Source: a virus. Taken from it: a DNA stretch of 22,769 bases. Position 1 is the stretch's first letter. Every line of letters starts with the position of its first letter. This document shows positions 1 through 6,476 of this stretch, one piece after another. Both the position numbers and the translations under genes were made by a program. The DNA lies in IMG/VR virus record IMGVR_UViG_3300008262_003928, positions 1 to 22,769 of that record; one strand, 5' to 3'. The notes beneath the pieces are model-generated. The model was not told the origin of the DNA and did no database searches. It worked only from the letters and a program-made list of their open reading frames with translations.

Positions 1-503
1 ATACTGATACTGTTGACGATGAGCATTCTCCTGTTAACTATGGAAGATGGCATGCTTTTATAGGATGGATACTAGCACACGACCCTACTCAAGTAAATTA
101 CAAATATAGTAAACCTTTATTAAGAGAACCATTAATTGAAAAAACATACAAGCACTATGAAACTATAATTTGGGTAACGTGGTTAATCGCAGGACTAATA
201 AGTGTCGATTTATTATTGTGGATGTTTATTTTACCTGCGTTCGTAGGTATACATTCTGAAGGATTGATAAACGCATTTGGACACAGTGGTTTAGGTTACA
301 AAAATTTCGAATTAACTAACCAATCAACTAACATACCTGTTTTAGGTTTTCTAACATGGGGCAACGGCTGGCACAACAATCATCACGCGAAACCTTCTTC
401 ATATGATTTTGGAAAAGGTATAAGTGGCAGGTTGACAGAATTCGATCCTTGTGTTATATTTTTACCCTTAATAGAGAAACATCATGACAAAATTAATCTA
501 TAA
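1..503 (+). CDS. Fatty acid desaturase, 3' fragment
   Basis: The gene enters from the left edge (first full codon at base 3) and the last 166 residues are present. Seen: an upstream motif of the form D-D-E-H-S-P...GRWHAFIGWI, which matches the segment before the GW motif of membrane delta-9 (stearoyl-CoA/acyl-lipid type) desaturases. A hydrophobic stretch follows at about residues 60-80. Near the C-terminus is the third histidine box, GWHNNHHAKP. Family knowledge: these di-iron membrane enzymes insert a double bond in acyl chains using O2. The first two histidine boxes would lie upstream of the window. The stop overlaps the next gene by 20 bases. Inference: a phage-carried auxiliary gene altering host membrane fluidity during infection. 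A bile-acid or carotenoid-modifying relative of the same fold is less likely given the histidine box. Confidence 0.85.
   Translation, partial: TDTVDDEHSPVNYGRWHAFIGWILAHDPTQVNYKYSKPLLREPLIEKTYKHYETIIWVTWLIAGLISVDLLLWMFILPAFVGIHSEGLINAFGHSGLGYKNFELTNQSTNIPVLGFLTWGNGWHNNHHAKPSSYDFGKGISGRLTEFDPCVIFLPLIEKHHDKINL
432..460 (+). promoter_or_regulatory. Sigma70-type promoter inside the desaturase 3' end
   Basis: TTGACA at 432-437 and TATATT at 455-460 are separated by exactly 17 bases. The predicted start of RNA is near 467, leaving about 17 bases before the ATG at 484. It lies inside coding sequence, so chance cannot be excluded, but spacing and position fit a promoter for the AbrB-like/IF-1 pair. 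Confidence 0.5.
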
Positions 504-657
504 CGTAGAAGACATTTTTGAAGAAATAGACGGAGACCCAGACAACATACTTATGAAAATACCACAAGAAATTTTAGATCACAATGGTTGGAAGGAAGGC
601 GATGTGTTAACTGTTACCATTGAAGACGGTACCATTGTAATCGTTAAGAATGGCTAA
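484..657 (+). CDS. AbrB/MazE-like small DNA-binding protein
   Basis: A 57-residue protein with acidic N-terminus (NVEDIFEEIDGDPDN), followed by a compact beta-rich part: ILMKIPQEI, then GWKEGD at about 35-40, then EDGTIVIVKN at the end. The order 'IP.ei....gw.eGD.l....edg.ivi.k' is the SpoVT/AbrB swapped-hairpin pattern also used by MazE-type antitoxins. Family members bind DNA as dimers and act as transition-state regulators or antitoxins. No toxin gene is adjacent. The start overlaps the desaturase end by 20 bases, and its stop lies inside the start of IF-1 (8-base overlap), so the two are probably translationally coupled. Role in the phage is unknown; a transcription regulator is the most likely reading. 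Confidence 0.65.
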   Translation: MTKLIYNVEDIFEEIDGDPDNILMKIPQEILDHNGWKEGDVLTVTIEDGTIVIVKNG

Positions 658-871
658 AAATACCGAACTAATCGAATTTACCGCAAAGGTAATTGATGTA
701 CTGCCCAACAGTACTTTTAAAGTAAAAGTAGACGATACCAGCCACGAACTAATCTGCTACATGGGCGGCAGGCTCAAACAGCATAAAATTAAAGTAATTC
801 TAGGCGACAATGTTCGAATAGAAGTCAGCCCATACGATTTAACCAAAGGCAGAATCACCTTCAGATTGTAG
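650..871 (+). CDS. infA: Translation initiation factor IF-1
   Basis: 73 residues, the usual IF-1 length (E. coli 72). It follows the family along its whole length: MAK start, 'G/AKVIDVLPNSTFKVKVDD' strands, then MGGRLKQHKIKVILGD (38-53) and the C-terminal signature PYDLTKGRITFR (61-72). The single OB-fold of IF-1 binds the ribosomal A site on the 30S subunit and works with IF-2 and IF-3. Translation factors are rare in phage genomes of ordinary size. The gene overlaps the AbrB-like gene by 8 bases and ends exactly where the next promoter begins. Inference: it supplements or replaces host IF-1 to favour phage mRNAs, possibly those with weak or missing leaders such as uvsE here. Identification is strong; the functional role is a guess. 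Confidence 0.92.
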   Translation: MAKNTELIEFTAKVIDVLPNSTFKVKVDDTSHELICYMGGRLKQHKIKVILGDNVRIEVSPYDLTKGRITFRL

Positions 872-900
872 TTGACATTTAAATTGATTGATAGTATACT
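872..900 (+). promoter_or_regulatory. Strong sigma70-type promoter for the 931 gene
   Basis: TTGACA (872-877) begins on the base after the infA stop; TATACT (895-900) follows after 17 bases. RNA should start near 907. The -10 sits in a 12-base perfect palindrome, ATAGTATACTAT (891-902). The ribosome binding site GGAG is at 922-925, six bases before the ATG at 931. Confidence 0.8.
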
Positions 901-921
901 ATGTAAATTATCAACCAATTT
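881..921 (+). repeat. 13-base inverted repeat flanking the -10 box and RNA start
   Basis: AAATTGATTGATA (881-893) pairs with TATCAACCAATTT (909-921), 12 of 13 positions matching. The arms flank the -10 element and the predicted RNA start, and the right arm ends one base before the GGAG ribosome site. It can be read as a DNA operator, or as an RNA stem formed only in transcripts that read through from the infA unit. Confidence 0.6.
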
Positions 922-930
922 GGAGCAATC

Positions 931-1620
931 ATGGACTTTCCTGTACAAAGAGCATTAGAATTGGCTTGTGCTGCTCAGCGTTACAATCAATGCTATCAAA
1001 AAGAAAGCGAAATATTATACACTGATGATGGGAAAGCTATGGGTTATAAACATAGCAACAAAACACTGATGATTTGGACTTTGGATCAAGAACGGCGAAT
1101 AACTGCTGATCCACAGTACTTGCCTCCTGTAATTGAAGCTAATGACTCCGATCGATTGTTAACAGAAGATATCAGAACGTATTATCGTCGTCTTATGTTT
1201 AGCGTGTTGGCTCAACCTGAAAATCAATTCTTACAAGAGATTTTGAGTTTGCTTAATAAAGAAACAATGAATGAAAATAAACTAGGCTTCATTGCCTGTT
1301 TACCCCATGTTTACGAAAAGGATCGTAAACGTAACGATATTACTAAAATTATTAGAGAGTGTGATAATAACTACTTAGGCAGTAAAGAATCTAAGTTAAT
1401 GAATTTGGAAGCTACTATTGTAGATTGCGAACGTTCGAAGAATTATGATGCTTACAATATTCTTGCCATTGTTGACAATAAGCTGGCCAGCTGGTTTAGC
1501 AAATTTCCAATTAGACAGAATAAAGTAGAGATTGTGTCTGCCAAAGTAAAAGACAACAATCAAAATTGGCTTACTAAAAAAGCAGAAACCAGATTAAATT
1601 ATGTAAAGGTAAAAAAATGA
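931..1620 (+). CDS. Unknown phage protein with a C-terminal OB-like module
   Basis: 229 residues, not identified. The N-terminal half is helical and charged: an ACAAQRYNQCYQKES stretch, a 'GYKHSNKTLMIWTL' strand pair near 40, and a YYRRLMF helix near 85. The last 75 residues read as a beta-rich module: LGSKESKLMNLEATIVDCER, then NILAIVDNKLASWFSK, then VEIVSAKVKDNNQNWLTKKAETRLNYVKV. That order ('l...v.........d..n.l.W........v.....kVK.......T.lnyvkv') is recurrent in phage proteins of unknown function and looks like an OB-type nucleic-acid-binding fold; this is inference. It has its own strong promoter and operator-like dyad, and its stop overlaps the following phosphoesterase start (ATGA). 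Confidence 0.75.
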   Translation: MDFPVQRALELACAAQRYNQCYQKESEILYTDDGKAMGYKHSNKTLMIWTLDQERRITADPQYLPPVIEANDSDRLLTEDIRTYYRRLMFSVLAQPENQFLQEILSLLNKETMNENKLGFIACLPHVYEKDRKRNDITKIIRECDNNYLGSKESKLMNLEATIVDCERSKNYDAYNILAIVDNKLASWFSKFPIRQNKVEIVSAKVKDNNQNWLTKKAETRLNYVKVKK

Positions 1621-2422
1621 AAATAGCAGTAACTAGTGATGTCCATCTCGAGTTTGGAGATTTAGACCTACACAATGACGAAAATGCCGATGTGCTGATC
1701 CTCGGTGGGGATATCCTTGTGGCTGAAGATGTTAAAAACTTCAGTTACGTGGACGAGCAGATTATGGCAGCTACTCCAAGTATGTTAGCTCGTGGAGAGC
1801 GTTATTACAACTTCTTAAAACGTTGTAGTGAAAGATTTCCACAGGTTATTTTAATCATGGGTAACCATGAACACTATCACGGTGACTATGCGGAATCTGC
1901 TAGTGTAATTCGTACTGTAGTTGGTGAAATGAGTAATGTTCATTTCTTAGACAAAGAGTGGCGTATCATTAATGGTGTGGAGTACAAAACTCTAATAGGA
2001 CAGTTTCATATCGTGTACCTAGTCTGGACGAGAATAATCCAGATGGGGTCAAGTTTAAAGAAAGGCCTGCTACGTTCAGTCCTCAAGACAGCGTAGTGGA
2101 TCATAAAGAGTTTTTGAAGAAATTAGACGAAGTTCTTGCTTTACATCCTGATCTGACTACTGTAGTATGCGGACATCATGCTCCTAGTAAGGCTAGTACG
2201 CATCCTAGATATAAAAGTGAAGTTCTAATGAATGGTGCTTATAGTACTAACTTGGATAACTTTATTTTGGATCGTAGGCAGATTAAGTTATGGACTCATG
2301 GTCATACACATGAAGACTTTGATTACATGATTGGTACTACTCGTATTGTTTGTAATCCTCGTGGATATGACGGATATGAAGAAAGAGCAGATAATTTTAA
2401 ATTAAAATACGTGGAGATTTGA
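1617..2422 (+). pseudogene. Metallophosphoesterase broken by frameshift and probable internal deletion
   Basis: Two reading frames together carry all the sequence blocks of a calcineurin-like phosphoesterase. Frame 1 (1617-2096) has DVH (D8, H10), GGD (D32) and GNHE (N83, H84). Frame 2 (usable from about 2000, to 2422) has CGHHAPS and the terminal GHTH. The frames switch near 1995-2010: in the second frame, sequence upstream of the GTG at 2096 reads sensibly (RVPSLDENNPDG, then FKERPATFSPQDSV), while the first frame turns to unrelated residues and stops at 2094. Family members of this type usually have roughly 25-40 more residues at the junction (a GGTLW...ND segment). I therefore infer a deletion that also shifted the frame. 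All metal ligands remain, split between two products. An assembly error or programmed shift is possible, but no slippery heptamer is visible. A family enzyme would hydrolyse phosphoesters with two metals. Confidence 0.75.
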
Positions 2423-2424
2423 AA

Positions 2425-2628
2425 ATGAAACAACAACTAGTAGAAACACTAGAATCATATTTTACCAGCAACATTGCTAAACATAAAATGAATGTAGAAA
2501 TCATGATGGCCAATCCTATGGCCATTCATGATCATACGGATTGGATGACAGCAGTGGAGGCAGAAATTGCTCAAATCGCTGAGTACGAAGATAAGCTCGA
2601 AGCATTGATAAAATACTTCAAGGCATAA
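2425..2628 (+). CDS. Small helical phage protein
   Basis: 67 residues from the ATG at 2425, which is eight bases after GGAG (2413-2416); a TTG two codons upstream is less likely. The sequence is almost entirely helical: a QQLVETLESYF helix, then histidine- and methionine-rich NVEIMMANPMAIHDH, then a coiled-coil-like WMTAVEAEIAQIAEYEDKL segment. No catalytic motif is visible and I do not recognise the function. It sits between the broken phosphoesterase (3 bases) and the SGNH hydrolase (1 base) and is surely co-transcribed. The gene contains a strong 13-pair hairpin at 2500-2532. Confidence 0.7.
   Translation: MKQQLVETLESYFTSNIAKHKMNVEIMMANPMAIHDHTDWMTAVEAEIAQIAEYEDKLEALIKYFKA
2500..2532 (+). 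repeat. 13-pair inverted repeat inside a coding region
   Basis: ATCATGATGGCCA (2500-2512) pairs with TGGCCATtCATGAT (2519-2532) with one bulged T at 2526 and a six-base loop. There is no T-run after it, so it is not a classic terminator. Confidence 0.6.
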
Positions 2629-2629
2629 A

Positions 2630-3037
2630 ATGCTAGACTGTTTAATTCTAGGTGATAGTATTGCTAAGGGCATAAGCGACATAAGAAAAGAATGTGTTGC
2701 TTATGTCCAAAGTGGTATTAATAGTAGAGATTGGAATGATCGATTTGTCAAAAAAATTGTTCCGGCAAAAACTACTATTATCAGTTTAGGCAGTAATGAT
2801 TATAAAAATCTTAACACAGAGATTGAACTAGTAGCGTTGAGATCGTTTGTAAACTCTGATCACATCTTCTGGATTGTTCCGGCTATCAAACCTGAAAAAC
2901 AAGAATTAGTTAAAAAAATTGCCAGGTATTATGGCGATACATTTGTTATTATTCCAGAATTGTCACAGGATAAAATTCATCCTACATACAACGGCTATAA
3001 ACAATTAGGTATACTTACAAAAGAAATAGGAAAATAA
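2630..3037 (+). CDS. SGNH/GDSL-family hydrolase, minimal form
   Basis: 135 residues carrying the four SGNH blocks in order: block I LILGDSIAKG with the nucleophile S10; block II with G29 in VQSGINSRDW; block III SLGSNDY with N56; block V DKIHPTYNGY with D114 and H117. Family knowledge: these enzymes are esterases, lipases or carbohydrate O-deacetylases with a Ser-His-Asp centre and oxyanion groups from Ser, Gly and Asn. At 135 residues it is short (typical members are 180-220) and lacks a signal peptide, so it is probably cytoplasmic or virion-borne. Inference: deacetylation or acyl removal from a host glycan or lipid. It is closely packed with its neighbours (1 base before, 0 bases after). 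Confidence 0.8.
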   Translation: MLDCLILGDSIAKGISDIRKECVAYVQSGINSRDWNDRFVKKIVPAKTTIISLGSNDYKNLNTEIELVALRSFVNSDHIFWIVPAIKPEKQELVKKIARYYGDTFVIIPELSQDKIHPTYNGYKQLGILTKEIGK

Positions 3038-3172
3038 ATGGAAACTACCTCTATCGAACAAGCAGCAGAAATAACTGCTGAAAACTTAAAAAAACTTTTA
3101 CTAGATTTGATTAGTGAAATACGCAGACTTGAAACAGAAAATGCCGAACTTAGACAGCAAGTTGGAAAATAA
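3038..3172 (+). CDS. Mini coiled-coil protein
   Basis: 44 residues, starting directly after the SGNH stop with AGGA (3028-3031) six bases upstream. The sequence is one long amphipathic helix with leucines in heptad-like spacing (LKKLLLDLISEIRRL, then ETENAELRQQ), so a short homo- or hetero-coiled coil is expected. No function is recognised. Its last 32 bases overlap the start of the next gene in another frame, which is long for this compact genome and suggests coupling. Confidence 0.6.
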   Translation: METTSIEQAAEITAENLKKLLLDLISEIRRLETENAELRQQVGK

Positions 3173-3503
3173 AGAAAGTATTCCTCACATATTTCTTTTT
3201 ATGTGGGACATGTATGGACTTGAGTTTTGTCAAGATGTGACTGTTGTAGAAAAACGCAATATGATGGCCGCTCTGAAGGGCCAACCATTAGAGCGTCCAT
3301 TTAATCTCAATGCGTTATTAATGAGAGCTAGAATTAATAGTCAACGTAATTATGAAATTTTTACAATGACTGTGGAACAAGGAATTGCCGAACAAGATGT
3401 TATAAATTGGTTTAACTCTAATCCGCAAGAGGCAGTTAATCAAATCAGAGCTAGAGGCCGACGACTTCACGGACAAGTAAGTTGTGCGCCTATTATTAAG
3501 TAA
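3141..3503 (+). CDS. Conserved T4-like phage protein of unknown function
   Basis: 120 residues from the ATG at 3141. A GTG further upstream (3114) lies deep in the preceding gene and is not preferred; an ATG at 3201 is the alternative. Features seen: a hydrophobic HIFLFMWDMYGLEF segment near 20-35, VEKRNMMAALKG, LLMRARINSQRNYEIF, then a helix EQDVINWFNSNPQEAVNQIRA. The 'MwDMyGLE....v...ek..m.AALKG' pattern recurs in T4-like cyanophage hypothetical proteins, from memory of the family; no activity is known to me. It belongs to the same unbroken (+) run that ends with clpP. Confidence 0.65.
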   Translation: MPNLDSKLENKESIPHIFLFMWDMYGLEFCQDVTVVEKRNMMAALKGQPLERPFNLNALLMRARINSQRNYEIFTMTVEQGIAEQDVINWFNSNPQEAVNQIRARGRRLHGQVSCAPIIK

Positions 3504-3511
3504 AGGAAAAA

Positions 3512-3748
3512 ATGAAAACATTTGACACATATGAAAAGGTAGCAGGAATGAGTTCATGTATGAAACGTGCTATTATTGTTCATGCTAAACAAATTGACGA
3601 TGAATTTAGAGTTAACACACTAGAAGGTAATTACAAACAAGGTAAGGCAGGTGATTACTTAATGCGTGGCATCGATGGTGAACTTTATATTTGTGATAAA
3701 GATATATTCGAAAAAACTTACGATTTTATGAAGGACGAAAATGCCTAA
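3512..3748 (+). CDS. PGDYG-family small protein
   Basis: 78 residues. The central segment [20 protein letters not shown] followed by FEKTYDFM matches the PGDYG family ('pGDyl..g.dGElY.i....F..tY'), found in bacteria and T4-like phages with unknown function. The ribosome site AAAGGAAAA precedes the ATG. Its stop overlaps the clpP start by 8 bases, so the two are probably translated together. A small regulatory or substrate-related role linked to ClpP is only a contextual guess. Confidence 0.75.
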   Translation: MKTFDTYEKVAGMSSCMKRAIIVHAKQIDDEFRVNTLEGNYKQGKAGDYLMRGIDGELYICDKDIFEKTYDFMKDENA

Positions 3749-4328
3749 TCTAATACCAATGGTCGTGGAACAAGAAGCACGTGGTGAACGTGCCTACGAC
3801 ATTTACAGCCGTCTATTAAAAGATCGTATTGTGATTTTAGATACCGACGTTAACGAACATAGTGCCAGTATAATTGTAGCACAATTGTTATTTTTAGAAA
3901 GTCAAAGCAATGACGATATTAATTTCTTTATTAATAGTCCTGGCGGAGTCGTTACTGCTGGCATGGCTATCTATGACACTATGCAGTTTATTCGGCCTGA
4001 GGTTTCAACGATTGTTATGGGTCAAGCTTGTAGTATGGGTAGCTTACTTGCTACTAGTGGCGCACCTGGCAAACGTAAGATGCTGCCCAATGCACGTCAT
4101 ATGATCCATCAGCCCTCAGGCGGTGCTCGTGGGCAAGCTACAGACATGCAGATACAAGTTGAAGAAATTCTAAAAATGAAAAAGAGCTTAACTGAAATCT
4201 ATGTTAAGCACAATAGTAAGGGTAAGACTTACGAACAGCTACTTTCGGATATGGAACGTGATAAGTTCATGAGTGCTGAAGAAGCACTAGAATATGGCTT
4301 AATTGACGAAATTATCACTAAAAGATAA
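3741..4328 (+). CDS. clpP: ClpP serine protease
   Basis: 195 residues, the normal size of mature ClpP. The catalytic triad is complete: S98 in [11 protein letters not shown]123 in HMIHQPSGG and D174 in [12 protein letters not shown]. The NSPGG motif at 65-69 and the C-terminal [12 protein letters not shown] are also typical. ClpP forms a tetradecameric chamber that degrades proteins fed by ClpX or ClpA. No Clp ATPase is in the window, so the subunits presumably join host partners. Alternatively it acts as a prohead-type protease, as proposed for some ClpP-like phage enzymes, but the triad and size favour true ClpP. There is no long propeptide. It is the last gene of the 931-4328 run. Confidence 0.93.
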   Translation: MPNLIPMVVEQEARGERAYDIYSRLLKDRIVILDTDVNEHSASIIVAQLLFLESQSNDDINFFINSPGGVVTAGMAIYDTMQFIRPEVSTIVMGQACSMGSLLATSGAPGKRKMLPNARHMIHQPSGGARGQATDMQIQVEEILKMKKSLTEIYVKHNSKGKTYEQLLSDMERDKFMSAEEALEYGLIDEIITKR

Positions 4329-4349
4329 TATGCGTATATAATCGGGTAA

Positions 4350-4386
4350 CGTAGTCTGCTATAAATATGTGTAGGAGCAGACTATG
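4350..4386 (+). promoter_or_regulatory. RBS/start-codon sequestering hairpin around a late promoter
   Basis: TAGTCTGCT (4352-4360) is a perfect complement of AGCAGACTA (4376-4384). The stem extends by G4351-U4385 and C4350-G4386, so the whole AUG is paired, along with the last two bases of the AGGAG site (4373-4377). The late promoter box begins at the last base of the left arm. RNA entering from clpP contains both arms; RNA started at the late promoter (+1 about 4373) lacks the left arm. This matches the known arrangement at the T4 lysozyme gene e. Confidence 0.7.
4360..4367 (+). promoter_or_regulatory. T4-type late promoter
   Basis: An exact TATAAATA octamer, the sequence read by the T4 gp55 sigma factor. 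Placing the last A at -6 puts +1 at 4373, the first base of AGGAG, so the mRNA would have an 11-base leader. No -35 match is seen at the proper distance, as expected for a late promoter. Confidence 0.75.
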
Positions 4387-5106
4387 GCCCGAGAAGTATT
4401 TGATTGGTCCGCACTGGATCGACACACTTTATATAGTATTCTAAATGGCGCCCGAAAATACATTGTCGGGAAGAAACTCTATATTGAAGAAATTCATAAA
4501 ATCCTTTCAAAGCAAGTCAAAGAACATCTTCCAATACGTACTAAATTATTACGCGGTGCTGATCAAGAAGACGGAATTATCTACATCGGTGGCTGCTATT
4601 ATGGCGGCGAAGATGAGCAGAATAAAGATAGATTTATCGAAATAGTTTTTTGTTATTTTATGTGGGATCAATATCTTACTATTTCGGAAAGACGTTGGAA
4701 ACGAATGTGTGAAGTATTTGCTGACACTGTGTTACACGAAATCATTCACATGCGACAGTATAGAACAAGAAATTTTAAAGTTCTTCCCGGATACGAAAGT
4801 ACAGCATATAGTGCCAAATTAAGAAAGAATCAAAATTATTATGGACATCCGGATGAAATCGGTGCTTATGCTTTTAACATTGCCTGCGAAATGCATGATC
4901 GATTTGGTTCTAATAAAAAACTGATTGAAAAATATATGGACAGCAATCACGCCAATCGTCATCGTAGAAGTGGTTATCTAAGATACTTACGAACCTTTGG
5001 ACACGATCATCCTGTAATGAAACGTCTTAAAAGAAAAGTAATGTTTTATCTTCCTTATGCCGAAATTGGTAGGCCATTTAAGACATCAGACTACTTGACA
5101 TACTGA
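4384..5106 (+). CDS. HExxH putative zinc metalloprotease-like protein
   Basis: 240 residues with a clear zincin motif LHEIIHMRQYR: H118, E119 and H122. A downstream acidic residue in GHPDEIGAYA (E158) could be the third zinc ligand. The N-terminal part has a helical DRHTLYSILNGARKYI segment and IIYIGGCYYGG; the C-terminal part is basic (NRHRRSGYLRYLR, MKRLKRKV). No signal peptide or membrane segment is seen. T4-like aquatic phages carry similar unnamed proteins; activity has to be inferred from the motif alone. Late expression, if correct, fits a virion, maturation or lysis role rather than early takeover. Its start is buried in the hairpin at 4350-4386 and its last bases carry the -35 of the ligase promoter. 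Confidence 0.75.
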   Translation: MAREVFDWSALDRHTLYSILNGARKYIVGKKLYIEEIHKILSKQVKEHLPIRTKLLRGADQEDGIIYIGGCYYGGEDEQNKDRFIEIVFCYFMWDQYLTISERRWKRMCEVFADTVLHEIIHMRQYRTRNFKVLPGYESTAYSAKLRKNQNYYGHPDEIGAYAFNIACEMHDRFGSNKKLIEKYMDSNHANRHRRSGYLRYLRTFGHDHPVMKRLKRKVMFYLPYAEIGRPFKTSDYLTY

Positions 5107-5123
5107 AACAAATATAGTATAAT
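5095..5123 (+). promoter_or_regulatory. Consensus sigma70-type promoter for DNA ligase
   Basis: TTGACA (5095-5100), 17 bases, TATAAT (5118-5123): both hexamers and the spacing match the bacterial consensus exactly. RNA should start near 5130, giving a leader of about 24 bases in which I see no Shine-Dalgarno sequence before the ATG at 5154. Confidence 0.85.
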
Positions 5124-5153
5124 CACTACACTATCAATTCACAATCAATAATC

Positions 5154-6476
5154 ATGTCCGATCCTTGCGATTCAGTTATACGCAGTCTAGAAAATCATAA
5201 CAGCCGTTTAGACAAAGAGGCTATCATTTTGGCACAGGCCGAATGGAAGAATGACGAGTTCTTCAAAGGTGTTCGTCTAGCACTAGATCCTATGATTACT
5301 TTTGGTGTTAAAAAAGTTCCAACACATAGTGGTCCGGATGGTCAAGGACTTCCGTGGACTGTATTTGAAGACTTGGCAGATAAATTAGCCAAGCGAGAAC
5401 TAACAGGAAATGATGCTAAAACTGCTATCGAACTGTGTCTTGCTATTGCTAAGAAAAATGAATGGAATGATTGGTATCGTCGTATTCTAATCAAGGACTT
5501 GCGCTGTGGTGTAAGCGATAAAACTATTAACAAGGTTGTGGAGAAGATTAATGCAGATTACATTGTACCTACTTTCGCTTGCCAGCTTGCTCACGATAGT
5601 GCTAATCATGAAGGAAAGTTGGCAGGCAAAAAACTTGTTGAAGTCAAGTTGGATGGTGTGCGTGTTATTACTATTGCTTGGCCAGACGGTCGTGTTCTTC
5701 AGTTTAGCCGAAATGGTAAAGAGCTTGTAAATTTTGAACACATTAAAAATCAATTCACTGCTATTGCTAAACTTGGATGTTTTTCTCATCCTGTGGTATT
5801 TGATGGCGAAGTGATGTCGAGCTCATTCCAAGATTTAATGAAGCAGGTACATCGTAAAGATAACGTAGCTGCCGGTGATGCTGTACTTAACTTGTTTGAT
5901 TATCTTACATTAGAAGAATTCGAAGCAGGCAAGAGTGATACTACACAAATACAACGTAGCGATCAATTGAAAAATTGGTATGAACATTACGGCAATCAAT
6001 GTGCCAATGTAACTATAGTTGGACAAGAATTAGTAGACTTAGATACAGAGGAAGGACAAGCAAAATTTCGAGAAATTAATCAACGAGCTGTAGACGGAGG
6101 CTATGAAGGTATTATGATTAAGGATCCAGAAGCTCCTTATGAATGTAAGCGTAGTGTAAGTTGGTTAAAATTAAAACCATTTATTGAAGTTTCATTGGAG
6201 ATTAAAGATGTCGAAGAAGGTACTGGAAGGAATGTGGGACGGCTTGGTGCTCTTGTCTGTGAGGGTGATGACGACGCTAGGCTCATCAGGGTTAACGTTG
6301 GTTCCGGTTTTAGCGACTCTGATCGCGATACTTTTTGGAATTCACGGAGTTCTCTTTTTGGAAAGATTGTTGAAGTAAGAGCAGACGCTGTGACACAAAA
6401 TCAAGATGGCAGTTATAGTTTAAGATTTCCAAGATTCTTGCATTTTAGAGGATTTGAAATAGGAGAAAAAATTTAA
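5154..6476 (+). CDS. ATP-dependent DNA ligase, T4 gp30 type
   Basis: 440 residues. The nucleotidyltransferase motifs are present in order: motif I EVKLDGVR with the adenylated lysine K165; FSRNGKE near 185 (motif Ia-like); motif III FDGEVM at 217-221; motif IV YEGIMIK at 317-323; motif V WLKLKP at 337-342; and a C-terminal OB domain ending RFPRFLHFRG. The N-terminal 150 residues form a helical domain with LRCGVSDKTINKV, as in T4 ligase. It seals nicks using ATP during replication and repair (Okazaki joining). T4 ligase has 487 residues, so this is a slightly shorter version. It is driven by a perfect sigma70-type promoter, consistent with early expression. Its stop overlaps the next start by one base (TAATG). 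Confidence 0.95.
   Translation: MSDPCDSVIRSLENHNSRLDKEAIILAQAEWKNDEFFKGVRLALDPMITFGVKKVPTHSGPDGQGLPWTVFEDLADKLAKRELTGNDAKTAIELCLAIAKKNEWNDWYRRILIKDLRCGVSDKTINKVVEKINADYIVPTFACQLAHDSANHEGKLAGKKLVEVKLDGVRVITIAWPDGRVLQFSRNGKELVNFEHIKNQFTAIAKLGCFSHPVVFDGEVMSSSFQDLMKQVHRKDNVAAGDAVLNLFDYLTLEEFEAGKSDTTQIQRSDQLKNWYEHYGNQCANVTIVGQELVDLDTEEGQAKFREINQRAVDGGYEGIMIKDPEAPYECKRSVSWLKLKPFIEVSLEIKDVEEGTGRNVGRLGALVCEGDDDARLIRVNVGSGFSDSDRDTFWNSRSSLFGKIVEVRADAVTQNQDGSYSLRFPRFLHFRGFEIGEKI

Noticed and set aside
613-642. Direct repeat ACCATTG before infA
   Set aside because: Two 7-base copies within coding sequence, explained by codon choice.
757-948. (-) ORF of 63 residues over infA
   Set aside because: Lies opposite the well-supported IF-1 gene and the following promoter; no family resemblance or ribosome site.
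1471-1500. TTGACA followed by AT-rich sequence within the 931 gene
   Set aside because: No -10 hexamer at 16-18 bases. Other TTGACA copies at about 3520, 8825, 12112, 13875 and 15480 also lack a matching -10.
1995-2010. Programmed ribosomal frameshift in the phosphoesterase
   Set aside because: No slippery heptamer or downstream pseudoknot seen, and residues appear to be missing at the join; deletion or assembly error is simpler.
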